Assembly (NCBI RefSeq): GCF_900112495.1
Contig: NZ_FOMA01000005.1
Coordinates: forward strand, 62,001-126,000
DNA: 64,000 bases
Source of the DNA: Bacillus sp. OV322
GTDB taxonomy: Bacteria > Bacillota > Bacilli > Bacillales > DSM-1321
Reading direction: 5' to 3'
Each line of letters begins with the position of its first letter. Within the stretch, counting starts at the first letter, position 1. The notes under the pieces were generated by a model that was not told the origin of the DNA, ran no database searches, and worked only from the letters and a program-made list of their open reading frames with translations. This document shows positions 1 through 7,949 of the stretch, piece by piece. The translations under genes and the position numbers were made by a program.

Positions 1-36
1 AAGCTATATGGAAATTAGAAAAAAGAGGTGGATATA

Positions 37-297
37 TTGAGTAATTGTCAAAACACTCCAAGAGAGCCAGATGTAGTGACTATACTATGGCAGCGCAACC
101 CATTAAGACTATTGGAGCCCCGTACGATAGTAGAGGCTACCATTATTGGGAGTGCCAATCCTTGCAGGAATGACTTAGATGAAGGAAGCAGACTGCGGGA
201 TGCTGTAGCATGTTTATTGAGAAGCGGATTCCTGTTGGTTTCCAGTACAGATTTAGGGATATTCGGGGTTTCAGTTTTCATCCGGCAGCGGCTGTAA
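37..297 (+). CDS. Hypothetical protein
   Basis: I do not recognise this 86-residue protein. TTG at 37 is preferred because an AAAGAGGTGG ribosome binding site lies just upstream; a GTG at 28 is inside that site. It has no clear signal peptide or catalytic motif. The C-terminal half is hydrophobic with short polar breaks. A rho-independent hairpin follows at 333-364, so it looks like the last gene of its transcript. What precedes it is outside the window. Confidence 0.5.
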   Translation: MSNCQNTPREPDVVTILWQRNPLRLLEPRTIVEATIIGSANPCRNDLDEGSRLRDAVACLLRSGFLLVSSTDLGIFGVSVFIRQRL

Positions 298-332
298 TCC
301 TATAAAGGACAAGTTCTTGCCAAAAAGAATTG

Positions 333-364
333 GAAAAGCCAGCCATGTTTGCTGACTTTTTCTT
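333..364 (+). terminator. Rho-independent terminator
   Basis: The sequence AAAAGCCAGC-loop-TGCTGACTTTTTC forms a stem followed by a T-rich run, just downstream of the hypothetical gene ending at 297. Confidence 0.6.
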
Positions 365-526
365 TTCTTTTACATAATTATATAACTCCTATTTAACAGG
401 TTTCCGTGTGCCATTCATGAAAAGGTGGAATGCATCAGTGAGACAGCAGCACAGTTTAAATTGGGATTAGTGAAAGAGGAAAAATTCATTTCAAGGTCGA
501 ATTATCTCTAGTAAGGGGTGATTGAT

Positions 527-748
527 ATGGAAATAAAAAAACTAATCTTTTCAAAAACTGTTGCAGTAGATGCACGTCTTCAAATATCCGACGATCAGAT
601 TTTTTTATTCGCCAATGGGCATACACCTGTACGGGTAAAAAAGAATGGTGCAGAGTCAGAGCAGAGCTGCATAAAAGAAGCCATTAAAATTTTCGAAAAA
701 GAAAATAATGTAAAGCTCCTTCAGGAGAGAAAAAATTTACTTATCTAA
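527..748 (+). CDS. Small hypothetical protein
   Basis: This is a 73-residue acidic/basic mixed protein with no recognised family. ATG 527 has an AAGGGG ribosome binding site 8 bp upstream; an upstream in-frame GTG at 518 sits inside that site. The second half (EAIKIFEKENNVKLL) is predicted helical. There is no membrane segment. It is an isolated single gene, with a possible terminator at 860-906. Confidence 0.55.
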   Translation: MEIKKLIFSKTVAVDARLQISDDQIFLFANGHTPVRVKKNGAESEQSCIKEAIKIFEKENNVKLLQERKNLLI

Positions 749-1195
749 TAGATTTTGTCCTGATTTTTTGATTTGCTTAAATGGTGCCATGCTTGGTTTG
801 GTTTAAATAGTGTTTGATATTGGCGGAGGCTACAGTAAAATGGTGTCCGCTTACTTTATAACCTGCAGGAAACAGATGCTGTTCAGGCATGATCCTGCGG
901 GTTTTTCAGTGTTCCTTTTGCAAATCATGCTATATTGAGCCGATTTAGAGCTTAATATTCAATTAACACAAAATTAACACTATGTTCATAGCGGTATGAA
1001 AGAATGAATAGAAGGCAATGTTAGTTTCCAGAATAAATCAAGCCACATTTAACATATGAAATCAAGGTAGATAAATGCGCTTACAAAATATTGAACAGAG
1101 TTTGCTCAAATGTTCACATATTGTTCAAACACAAAGTGGAAGGCAGCATGTATAATGAAAATATAAATAATAAATTTAACAAAAAGGAGACAGCT
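749..1195. other. Intergenic region with one hairpin
   Basis: No supported gene is seen. A long-loop hairpin (CCTGCAGGA ... TCCTGCGGG then TTTTT) spans about 860-906 and could terminate the gene ending at 748. The remainder is AT-rich, with no convincing open reading frame. Confidence 0.5.
860..906 (+). terminator. Possible terminator, long loop
   Basis: The stem CCTGCAGGA pairs with TCCTGCGGG across a loop of about 22 bases and is followed by TTTTT. Confidence 0.5.
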
Positions 1196-1378
1196 ATGAT
1201 ACTTAGAGAACTAAGGAAGAACAGGATATTAACAATTAATTATTATAAAAATGGTTCATTAAAGACTTGCAAAGGGAAAATTCACAAGTTAAATGTAATA
1301 CAGCAGACATTATTTCTCGAAGATGAAAAACAAAAAGTATTTTCTATAGAATTAGGCGGAATAAAAGATATATCTTAA
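1196..1378 (+). CDS. YolD-like small protein
   Basis: The 60-residue protein resembles the conserved core of the YolD-like family: a basic start, an ITYY-like strand (LTINYYKNG), then a beta-rich segment ending in a short D/E-I-DI-type tail (IKDIS). Family members are small, poorly characterised and often lie near UmuC-like polymerases in Bacillus; no polymerase is adjacent here. ATG 1196 is chosen because AAAAAGGAGA lies 5 bp upstream. The frame is open back to 1091, but that extension has no ribosome binding site. Confidence 0.6.
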   Translation: MILRELRKNRILTINYYKNGSLKTCKGKIHKLNVIQQTLFLEDEKQKVFSIELGGIKDIS

Positions 1379-1588
1379 GAAATCTGGAAGTTACGAAAAG
1401 GAAAAACACCCCATTTTGCAGCTCTAGCTGCTTCGTAATCCTTCTTATTCCCCCTCAGATACTTGTGTTTCATTTTCCTGAAAGTAAGATATTACCCATT
1501 TGATATTTCTTTCACCGATAAAAGCATTTTTGGAACAAAAACATTAAATTGATGTACTTCATTGCCGCATGTATTTTAGCATAGTTGA

Positions 1589-1624
1589 AAGAGGATCCTG
1601 CCTCTAAGACAGGATCCTCTTTTT
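1589..1624. terminator. Bidirectional rho-independent terminator
   Basis: An 11-bp perfect stem, AGAGGATCCTG / CAGGATCCTCT, with a 9-base loop is flanked by A-rich and T-rich runs. It can serve the plus-strand YolD-like gene and the minus-strand gene that stops at 1628. Confidence 0.8.
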
Positions 1625-1627
1625 AAT

Positions 1628-1786
1628 TTAGTCAGCATCTTCAATACGGTTTTTAAATGCTTCTTGTACAACTAGAAATTCTTCATCTTCTTGAGCTTCT
1701 GTTGTATGCTGTTTTGTTTGAGTGTTAGCTGGAAACTTTCCCGGATGTCCCTTTTTCTTATGCTCGAACTCTTTGCCGCGTGCCAT
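1628..1786 (-). CDS. Small basic/acidic hypothetical protein (52 aa)
   Basis: A 52-codon minus-strand frame begins MARGKEFEHKKKGHPGKF and ends in an acidic tail (EDEEFLV ... RIEDAD). The start is strongly supported by an AAAGGAGGT ribosome binding site 6 bp upstream. Its stop lies 3 bp before a strong bidirectional terminator. Small, highly charged proteins of this kind are common among sporulation-associated genes of Bacillus, but I cannot assign a family with confidence. Confidence 0.65.
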   Translation of the reverse strand: MARGKEFEHKKKGHPGKFPANTQTKQHTTEAQEDEEFLVVQEAFKNRIEDAD

Positions 1787-2190
1787 TAACTGACCTCCTT
1801 TCCTTCATGTATAGGGTACCCTTTGCATGAGGAAATATAAAAAATGCAGTATATCAACAAACAGGTTCCGTTTTAAAGGTGCAAAGTTTTAATAAGCAGT
1901 ACAAATTGAGAGTGAATCTGCAAAGATTTTACTCTTTTATTTTTGTTGAATTTATCAATTTTTATGCTATTATAGCGTATAAATTAGCAATGCCTTATCA
2001 AAGGGCTGACACAAAATTTAAAGACTTATTAATTGCAGCAGAACCTTTCCTTTTAAATAAAAAACCTAAAGCTGGGACTCCTGATTAACACTTTGGTCTA
2101 ACAGAAAAGGTGTTCACTTTAAAATGAAAATGGGATAAGCTTAATTCCAGGGGTCATTAAAAATGCGGGGGATTTTCAAACAAATAAGGT

Positions 2191-2291
2191 GGTTGATTGT
2201 CCTCTCCAGGATGCTCACTTTCCGCAGGGTGTCACCTGTTCCGCTAAACACAATCTACGCAGGAGTTTGGCACCATAATTCTCAATCAACC
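2191..2291. repeat. MITE-like 101-bp element with terminal inverted repeats
   Basis: The element starts GGTTGATTG and ends CAATCAACC, a 9-bp perfect terminal inverted repeat. Its interior (CTCACTTTCCGCAGGG, CTACGCAGGAGTT) resembles a non-coding GC-rich repeat I recall as widespread in Bacillaceae genomes. It lies just upstream of the membrane-protein gene at 2346. Confidence 0.5.
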
Positions 2292-2345
2292 AGATTTAAA
2301 AATGGGGCACATAAAAAAATAACAACTTTTAAGAAAAGAGCAAAA

Positions 2346-2939
2346 ATGAAAAAAAACAAAATACTACAATTATCATTAATAAGCAGTGTTTTTGTCATTC
2401 TATATATGTTTTTTCAATGGGAAATAATCGATATTGTAACACCATTTTTGATTTTTCCTGTTCTCTTATTAGTGTTTGGATTTTTTATTTATATTACAGT
2501 ACGAGCAATAATAAACTTGTTCAAAGTTCAGGATTGGAAACCTATTGTCATCCAAGTTATCACTATTCTACTTCTATTTTTTGTTCCGTTTAATCAAATT
2601 ATATTGTATATAGATTTCAACATTAACAAATCCGAAAGAGAACAGGTAGCTAAAATGGTTGAAAACGGAGAACTTAAACCGGATGTATCTAACAATACTT
2701 CACTCATTCAATTACCCAACAAATTCGAACATCTTTCAAGTGGCGGCGGTGAAGTTTTGGTTGAGAAATCTTGCGATGGTTATAACATTCTCTTTTTTAC
2801 TTATCGGGGGATAATGGATAACTTTTCAGGATTCGCATTTACGCCCAATGACCAAAAGCCATCCAAAAGGGCATTTGACTCGGATTCCAAAGACATTGAG
2901 AAAATGGATAAAAAGTGGTATTTTCTTGAATCTTACTAA
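2346..2939 (+). CDS. Membrane protein with extracytoplasmic C-terminal domain, unknown
   Basis: The 197-residue protein has three predicted transmembrane segments (about residues 8-24, 30-52 and 66-84) followed by a soluble domain of about 110 residues ending FAFTPNDQKPS ... KKWYFLESY. It has a short basic N-terminus (MKKNK) but no lipobox. I chose ATG 2346 because the open frame upstream to 2163 runs through a repeat element. The upstream spacing AAAAGAGCAAAA is only a moderate ribosome binding site. A strong terminator follows. The function is unknown. Confidence 0.65.
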   Translation: MKKNKILQLSLISSVFVILYMFFQWEIIDIVTPFLIFPVLLLVFGFFIYITVRAIINLFKVQDWKPIVIQVITILLLFFVPFNQIILYIDFNINKSEREQVAKMVENGELKPDVSNNTSLIQLPNKFEHLSSGGGEVLVEKSCDGYNILFFTYRGIMDNFSGFAFTPNDQKPSKRAFDSDSKDIEKMDKKWYFLESY

Positions 2940-2950
2940 AAATAATGTTA

Positions 2951-2977
2951 AACGGCAGCGAAACCGCTGCCGTTTTC
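2951..2977 (+). terminator. Rho-independent terminator
   Basis: AACGGCAGCG-AAAC-CGCTGCCGTTTTCTT forms a 10-bp perfect stem with a T-run, 12 bp after the membrane-protein stop codon. Confidence 0.85.
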
Positions 2978-3331
2978 TTGTTCAATTTCATTACTTTTTT
3001 TTACCTCTTAACGGAATCCGTTCATATTTTGGAATATCACGCAGCGTGTAGCTTACTCACTGTTAAGGTTTGGGTATAGTCAACTCCAGTGGAACGTTTT
3101 ATGAATCATTTCTTGAGGGTATAAGTTAACAGGGTTTAACAGGGGAATGCAAAAGCTGAAAGGATCGGCACCTGCAAATGCTCAATATCCGATAAAGAAG
3201 AGCATGCGAGAAAGTAATAATAGTGACAAAGAGGGGCAGCACCCTAAAATAACGATAACAGAGTGCTCCCCCCTAAAAACAGAATGATAATTCTTTAAGA
3301 ATGTTTTATACTAAAGGCAGACAATTATAAA
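2978..3331. other. Intergenic region, nothing identified
   Basis: No open frame with a ribosome binding site and no structured element were found between the terminator and the minus-strand small gene at 3332. Confidence 0.5.
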
Positions 3332-3463
3332 TTAAAATTCGGACTGAACCTCAAGTACCTCGTTAAGGATATCATGGAGCTCTCTATCATCTTTTTCGGA
3401 GCCCTCTATTCCTGAATCAAGAATCTCGGATAACAATCCACGTTCAATCTCAATTTTTTTCAT
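3332..3463 (-). CDS. Small acidic hypothetical protein (43 aa)
   Basis: A 43-residue minus-strand frame begins MKKIEIERGLLSEILDSG and ends NEVLEVQSEF. The AGGAGGG ribosome binding site 7 bp upstream of ATG 3463 is strong. The protein is short, acidic and predicted helical. I considered Spo0E-like phosphatases because of size and helicity, but the SQELD-type signature is absent, so no function is proposed. Confidence 0.55.
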   Translation of the reverse strand: MKKIEIERGLLSEILDSGIEGSEKDDRELHDILNEVLEVQSEF

Positions 3464-3630
3464 TTAGAACCCTCCTCAATGTTTTCTTCATAGTATACGG
3501 TAAGGAATTTATCAGTATGCTAAGTAAAAGCTCTCCAATAGCCCGTGGATATTAATTCCGCAAACAGAAAATAAATGTTATGATTTATTTATAATTTATG
3601 AGTGAATTTTATGGAGGCCCTGGTATCATT

Positions 3631-3927
3631 ATGAAAGCAAGATATGAACTGAAAAACATGAATATAACACTTAGCAATGTAACACTCCGTGAGGCATCAG
3701 ACAGTTATGTTCTTTTAAAGGCAACGGACGAAAATAACAATGAAGTCAAAATTATATTTTCGCATGGGCAGGCAGAATTTCTTGAAGGCGAGTTCCAGGA
3801 TGTAAATCGGCGCCGTAGAGGGCATAATTCTGATGAAGCTCCACTGCCAGTTGAGGAAATAGAACCAGATGACTCGTACAATTTGTTTAATATTGATTTT
3901 TTTGATGAAAACAAGGAAGGGAAATAA
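3631..3927 (+). CDS. Hypothetical protein with acidic tail
   Basis: The frame encodes 98 residues from ATG 3631 (GGAGG 13 bp upstream), or 109 residues if an ATG at 3598 without a clear ribosome binding site is used. The N-terminal part reads as alternating beta strands (MNITLSNVTL, SYVLLKATDE, VKIIFSHGQAEF). It is followed by a basic patch (NRRRRG) and a strongly acidic tail. No family is recognised and the function is unknown. Confidence 0.55.
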   Translation: MKARYELKNMNITLSNVTLREASDSYVLLKATDENNNEVKIIFSHGQAEFLEGEFQDVNRRRRGHNSDEAPLPVEEIEPDDSYNLFNIDFFDENKEGK

Positions 3928-4095
3928 GTTAATCTAATGGTGGATTAACTTATTTTATCAGATAAAATAATAAAAAAAAGCTTTATTCCTAATTATGTCA
4001 AATTTTTCTATACTTTCTGAATATTTTGTATTATTATAGGAGTTAGAAAACTCATCATGTCTCCGGCTTCTATTCATATGACGGGGTGAACAGGA

Positions 4096-4281
4096 ATGAT
4101 ACTTTTAAAAGTAGATGATAAAACTTTTGGCAAAAGTAAAATTACCTATGATGTTGTTGACAAGGAAAATGGACAAGTTATTATCAGCGGGAAATGTATG
4201 GATTTTACTATTGTAAGTGAAAAATATTATGAGCTGAAAGATCTATATGGATCATCGAATGTAAAGCTTCTACTAAAATAA
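4096..4281 (+). CDS. Small hypothetical protein (61 aa)
   Basis: The protein is beta-rich (MILLKVDDKTFG, ITYDVVDKENGQVIISGK). It starts at ATG 4096 after an appropriately spaced AGGGGTGAACAGG region. There is no membrane segment or catalytic motif. A hairpin at 4355-4391 with a long T-run follows and separates it from the convergent RsbR-like gene. Confidence 0.5.
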   Translation: MILLKVDDKTFGKSKITYDVVDKENGQVIISGKCMDFTIVSEKYYELKDLYGSSNVKLLLK

Positions 4282-4354
4282 AAGTAAATGCCTTCTGCAG
4301 GCAATGCTTATGGAGCTGGCGCATTCACCCGAAGATGATAATCAAAAAATAGTA

Positions 4355-4391
4355 GGGAAGGCCAGAGCGATTGCTCGTGGCCTTTTTTTTG
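4355..4391 (+). terminator. Rho-independent terminator
   Basis: AAGGCCAGAGCGATTGCTCGTGGCC followed by eight T residues. It sits between two converging genes. Confidence 0.75.
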
Positions 4392-4406
4392 CTTTTGGCG
4401 CACATG

Positions 4407-5237
4407 CTAAACAAGGTTTATAAAATCCTGGACTGTCTGCTGTAGCGTGCCTTTTGTAATTGCTTTCCGGTCAAAAGAAATGCCGAGATGGATCATTTTT
4501 CTGACAAGCTCAGCCCGCAATCCGGTTATAACTGCAGTGCATCCCATCATATCGATGCCATCGAGAACTTTTTGAAATTTGTCAATAACTTCGACATCCA
4601 TATCGGTTATCCCGGATAAATCCATAATTAGAGACTGAATTTTGAATCTCGCTATATCATTCAATACCTTTTCTTCTATTGTTGCCATGCGGTATGAATC
4701 AATAGAGCCAATCAGCGGAAGGATTGCCACTTGTTCGCTGATCGGAATGATTGGAACCGAAAGATGTTCAACATTCTTTCTTTGCTTGTTAATTAATTCA
4801 TCTTTGTAATCAGAGTAGCTAATAAAAAAATTATTGAGAAATTGATCAATACTGTCATTAATTCTTTTTTCCAATGAAAAGAAATTTTCGCGCTCACTCG
4901 GCTTAATTCTTTTCTGTTCAAATTGATGCAGAAATTCCCACAGCGTTCTTCTGATTGCCTGGACCCATTCGAGTTTAAATGACAGTGTAAGAGAATGCTG
5001 TGCCCAGGCTATTCCTTCCTTCCGGGCAAAGTCTGTCAGTTCCGATTTATTGCTTTCGACTATATAAATTACTAGTCTTTCAGCATTTTTTAAAAGATCG
5101 ATATTGCCGGTCCTTAAAATATCATTTATTTTTTCTGCTACGTTTACTGCTTCAGATAATAGTTTCTTCTCAAATAGCTGCCTGTTCTCTGTAATGAAAT
5201 CTTTAATATCTTCTCGATCTCTGTAGGTTGAATGCAT
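4407..5237 (-). CDS. RsbR-family stressosome protein (RsbT co-antagonist), STAS domain
   Basis: The 276-residue protein has the RsbR architecture: a non-haem-globin-like helical N-terminal sensor (about 1-150) and a C-terminal STAS domain (about 165-275: ILPLIGSIDSYR ... LIMDLSGITDMD ... TGLRAELVRKM). RsbR proteins with RsbS form the cytoplasmic stressosome that holds kinase RsbT and so controls the general stress sigma factor SigB. By recalled alignment to RsbRA, the first phospho-threonine position is Ser181. The second (the T of VDT) is Val215, so one phosphorylation site appears lost. ATG 5237 has an AAAGGAG site 8 bp upstream. The gene stands alone without rsbS/rsbT, as paralogues usually do. 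Confidence 0.85.
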   Translation of the reverse strand: MHSTYRDREDIKDFITENRQLFEKKLLSEAVNVAEKINDILRTGNIDLLKNAERLVIYIVESNKSELTDFARKEGIAWAQHSLTLSFKLEWVQAIRRTLWEFLHQFEQKRIKPSERENFFSLEKRINDSIDQFLNNFFISYSDYKDELINKQRKNVEHLSVPIIPISEQVAILPLIGSIDSYRMATIEEKVLNDIARFKIQSLIMDLSGITDMDVEVIDKFQKVLDGIDMMGCTAVITGLRAELVRKMIHLGISFDRKAITKGTLQQTVQDFINLV

Positions 5238-5449
5238 TTAAAAATCTCCTTTCAGCTTTTGTTGAATTCATCCCATATCATTAATTCTGCCAGTACTTTA
5301 AAAATTCCTGCAGAATAACTTGAAGAATGCCAGCTTTTGGAGGCCTTTGCTATTGTGTACTTTTGAACATAACTATTCTTCACTTTTGGCATTATTTCCA
5401 ACAGGCTGAATATGCTGTTGTTAGATAGACAATAAAAGAGGTGTTTTGA

Positions 5450-5698
5450 GTGGACAATACGGCTAATTATTCATTCACTCCATTAAAGGGATACCGGCCT
5501 TTTCATGGATTATTCGATCCCTGCAGGCCCTTGGGAGTAAAATATTACTCAACTCCCCCAAATCTGTACTTGGGTTTCCAGCCCCCGAATTTGCAGCAAT
5601 ATCCTGCTAAAGAAGCGCTGATGAAAGGCACTCTGTGGCCTGCTCTTTGGGATTATTATGAAAATCCCTATAAAGCAAAAGAGGGCAGCAGGCTATGA
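5450..5698 (+). CDS. cotJA: Spore coat-associated protein CotJA
   Basis: The 82-residue protein is rich in Pro, Tyr and Leu (YRPFHGLFDPCRPLGVKYY, PPNLYLGFQPPNL), as expected for CotJA. It is the first gene of the three-gene cotJ operon made in the mother cell during sporulation. GTG 5450 is used, with AAAAGAGGTG just upstream. Its stop codon overlaps the cotJB start (ATGA), so the two are translationally coupled. CotJ proteins are deposited in the inner coat. I saw no certain SigE promoter. Confidence 0.9.
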   Translation: MDNTANYSFTPLKGYRPFHGLFDPCRPLGVKYYSTPPNLYLGFQPPNLQQYPAKEALMKGTLWPALWDYYENPYKAKEGSRL

Positions 5699-5955
5699 AA
5701 CAATTGCCTCCAGAATATTATCAGGAGATGGAAGAAATCCAGGCAGCGGATTTTGTACTTGTGGAATTAACTCTATACTTGGACACACATCCGAGAGATG
5801 AGCAGGCAATGCAGCAGTATAATGAATACGCCCAATATACCCAGCAGCTAAAGACAAATTTTGAAGCGAAATATGGGCCTCTTCAGCAATATGGAAATAG
5901 CTTAACAGATGCTAAATGGGGCTGGGGAAGAAACCCATGGCCATGGCAAATTTAA
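5695..5955 (+). CDS. cotJB: Spore coat protein CotJB
   Basis: The 86-residue protein matches CotJB in size and character: a helical N-terminal half with conserved EIQAADFVLVELTLYLDTHP, and an aromatic C-terminus (KWGWGRNPWPWQI). It overlaps cotJA by four bases and precedes cotJC by 21 bp, the standard operon order. Its role is structural within the coat, probably helping to localise CotJC. Confidence 0.9.
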   Translation: MKQLPPEYYQEMEEIQAADFVLVELTLYLDTHPRDEQAMQQYNEYAQYTQQLKTNFEAKYGPLQQYGNSLTDAKWGWGRNPWPWQI

Positions 5956-5976
5956 AACGGCAAAGGGGAAGGATTT

Positions 5977-6546
5977 ATGTGGTTTTATGAAAAGAAACTT
6001 CAGTATCCGGTAAAAGTAAGCACATGCAATCCCACACTTGCAAAGTATTTGATGGAACAGTACGGTGGAGCAGACGGAGAACTTGCAGCAGCACTTCGCT
6101 ATTTAAATCAGCGTTACACCATTCCGGATAAAGTTGTAGGGCTTCTGAATGATATAGGCACGGAAGAGTTCGCGCATCTGGAAATGATTGCTACCATGAT
6201 ATATAAATTGACAAAAGATGCTACACCACAGCAATTAAAAGAAGCTGGGCTTGCTGAACATTATGTGAATCATGACAGTGCCCTATATTACAATAATGCT
6301 GCAGGTGTCCCTTTCACTGCTGCCTATATTCAGGCAAAGGGCGATCCGATTGCTGATCTTTATGAAGATATAGCCGCAGAAGAAAAAGCAAGAGCTACAT
6401 ATCAATGGCTAATTGACATTTCAGATGATAGTGATTTAAATGACAGTTTAAGGTTCTTGCGCGAAAGGGAAGTCGTACACTCCCAGCGCTTCCGGGAAGC
6501 GGTAGAAATTTTAAAAGAAGAAAGAGACAGGAAGAAGATTTTTTGA
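5977..6546 (+). CDS. cotJC: Manganese-catalase-family spore coat protein CotJC
   Basis: The 189-residue protein belongs to the di-manganese catalase family. Candidate metal ligands are visible as Glu35, Glu64/His67 (EEFAHLEM) and the second-repeat AEEKA and REVVHSQRF segments. CotJC is a coat-associated protein that may detoxify peroxide at the spore surface. The start at ATG 5977 has AAAGGGGAAGG upstream. A strong hairpin terminator follows at 6560-6600, closing the operon. Confidence 0.92.
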   Translation: MWFYEKKLQYPVKVSTCNPTLAKYLMEQYGGADGELAAALRYLNQRYTIPDKVVGLLNDIGTEEFAHLEMIATMIYKLTKDATPQQLKEAGLAEHYVNHDSALYYNNAAGVPFTAAYIQAKGDPIADLYEDIAAEEKARATYQWLIDISDDSDLNDSLRFLREREVVHSQRFREAVEILKEERDRKKIF

Positions 6547-6559
6547 AAATAACAGCCAG

Positions 6560-6600
6560 GCCAAAAAGGAACGAATTTCGTTCATTTTTGGCTTTTTTTT
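6560..6600 (+). terminator. Terminator of the cotJ operon
   Basis: GCCAAAAAGGAACGAA and TTCGTTCATTTTTGGC form a long stem (one mismatch region) followed by eight T residues. Confidence 0.85.
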
Positions 6601-6917
6601 ATGTGCATATAATGATTTTGCCGTTTAGAAGTGAAATAAATAAGGATATTCACTTGTTTTTTTCACAAAATAACACCCGGGGTAAATAACCGGTTTTAAG
6701 GTCTGGATCAAATTGATTCACCACTGCCGGGTATTTTTCCTCCTCCGTTTTTCCTGCTGCAGTGATAATCGATTGAGTTCTAATATACTGAAATGGTTAT
6801 ACACAAATTGAAAGCAGAAAAAAATTAAATCAATAAAAATGTTTAAAGTGAAACCAAAAGGTGTTATATTTAATTCAGCAGATATATTAATGCAAAAAAT
6901 GGAGGTTATGTAGAATC
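6601..6917. other. Intergenic region upstream of the SRPBCC gene
   Basis: No gene is seen. A distant inverted pair ACCCGG (about 6676) / CCGGGT (about 6728) flanks about 50 bp and may be a weak hairpin. The last 100 bp is AT-rich and probably carries the promoter of the SRPBCC-ArsR operon. Confidence 0.4.
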
Positions 6918-7334
6918 ATGAAAAAAATGCCGGAAATTCAAAAAAAAATAGTGCTGAATGCACCAATTGAAAAAGTATGGAAAGCGGCGGCAACTTCTGA
7001 AGGCATTGCCTCGTGGTGGATGCCCAATACTTTTGAGCCTGTAGTAGGGCAAAGCTTTGTTCTTCAAACAGGACAATTTGGAGATTCTCCCTGCACAGTG
7101 ACAGAATTGGAACCCCCGTACCGTGTAGGAATTAAATGGGGCAAGGATTGGCACCTTACATTCGAATTGAAAAAGCTTGAAGATGAAAAAACGCTGTTCA
7201 CATTAACTCACTCAGGGTGGGATGAAGAAGGAACAACAGAATTTGGCCAGCCGCATGCAATCGTGCGGGCCATTATGGACAATGGGTGGGATAAGATTAT
7301 TTCCGAGAAACTTCCAGCACAAATAGAGGCATAG
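6918..7334 (+). CDS. SRPBCC (AHSA1-like) domain protein
   Basis: The 138-residue protein has the START/AHSA1 fold signature: N-terminal IQKKIVLNAPIEKVWKA, then GIASWWMPNTFEP, a strand-rich middle, and the C-terminal amphipathic helix FGQPHAIVRAIMDNGWDKII. These proteins bind small hydrophobic ligands; the physiological ligand is usually unknown. It is followed after one base by an ArsR-type regulator, a pairing common in Firmicutes, so the two are probably co-regulated. ATG 6918 lies downstream of a GGAGGT sequence. Confidence 0.8.
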   Translation: MKKMPEIQKKIVLNAPIEKVWKAAATSEGIASWWMPNTFEPVVGQSFVLQTGQFGDSPCTVTELEPPYRVGIKWGKDWHLTFELKKLEDEKTLFTLTHSGWDEEGTTEFGQPHAIVRAIMDNGWDKIISEKLPAQIEA

Positions 7335-7335
7335 G

Positions 7336-7662
7336 TTGACACAATCAACGGAAAAGCATGATGTGTTCCATGCAATAGCAGATCCCACAAGACGCAGTAT
7401 TTTAATTATGCTTGCTGAAAAGGAAATGTCCATCGCAGCTATAGCGTCCTGCTTCCCGGTTAGCCGTACTGCAGTAAACAAACATTTGAAGGTTCTTTGC
7501 CAAGCGGGCCTCGCCGCAAGCGAAAAAACAGGGCGGGAAACTGTCTACAGACTCAAACCCCAGCCATTAGAAGAACTGAAAAACTGGCTCCAGTTTTTTG
7601 AAGTTTATTGGGACAATAAATTATTGGCTTTAAAAAAATTCACTGAAAATAATAATGGTTAA
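7336..7662 (+). CDS. ArsR-family winged-helix regulator
   Basis: The 108-residue protein is a compact winged helix: FHAIADPTRRSILIML at the N-terminus, recognition helix around FPVSRTAVNKHLKVL, wing AASEKTGRETVYRL, and the C-terminal EELKNWLQFFEVYWDNKL typical of AHSA1-associated ArsR regulators. It has no cysteine metal site, so it is probably not a metal sensor. It begins at TTG 7336, immediately after the SRPBCC stop, and likely represses its own operon. Confidence 0.85.
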   Translation: MTQSTEKHDVFHAIADPTRRSILIMLAEKEMSIAAIASCFPVSRTAVNKHLKVLCQAGLAASEKTGRETVYRLKPQPLEELKNWLQFFEVYWDNKLLALKKFTENNNG

Positions 7663-7708
7663 GATTTTTCTTGAAAGAAAGTAACCAGTTAACGAGCAGA
7701 AATAATGC

Positions 7709-7738
7709 AGGGGGCTATTTATAGCTGCCCTTTTTTTA
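7709..7738 (+). terminator. Rho-independent terminator
   Basis: AGGGGGCTA-TTTA-TAGCTGCCCT followed by seven T residues. It ends the SRPBCC-ArsR operon. Confidence 0.8.
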
Positions 7739-7949
7739 GTAGACGTCTTTAATAATTGAAGAATACTTCCATTATAGTGAGGCAGGTTCTTTACGTGAGA
7801 AAAGATTATATAGAATGCATTGATTCTACATATAGCCTCAAAATATATTTTGAAATATACCTCGGTAGAATAAATATATTTATCACAGAAATAAAATTGA
7901 GATAACACACTTAAGGAAATAGACTTGGCTATTAAGTAGAAAGAAGATA

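Noticed and set aside
1879..2088. 69-codon plus-strand open frame
   Set aside because: No ribosome binding site at its GTG start, and a TTGAAT/TATTAT promoter-like pair lies inside it. I could not support it as a gene.
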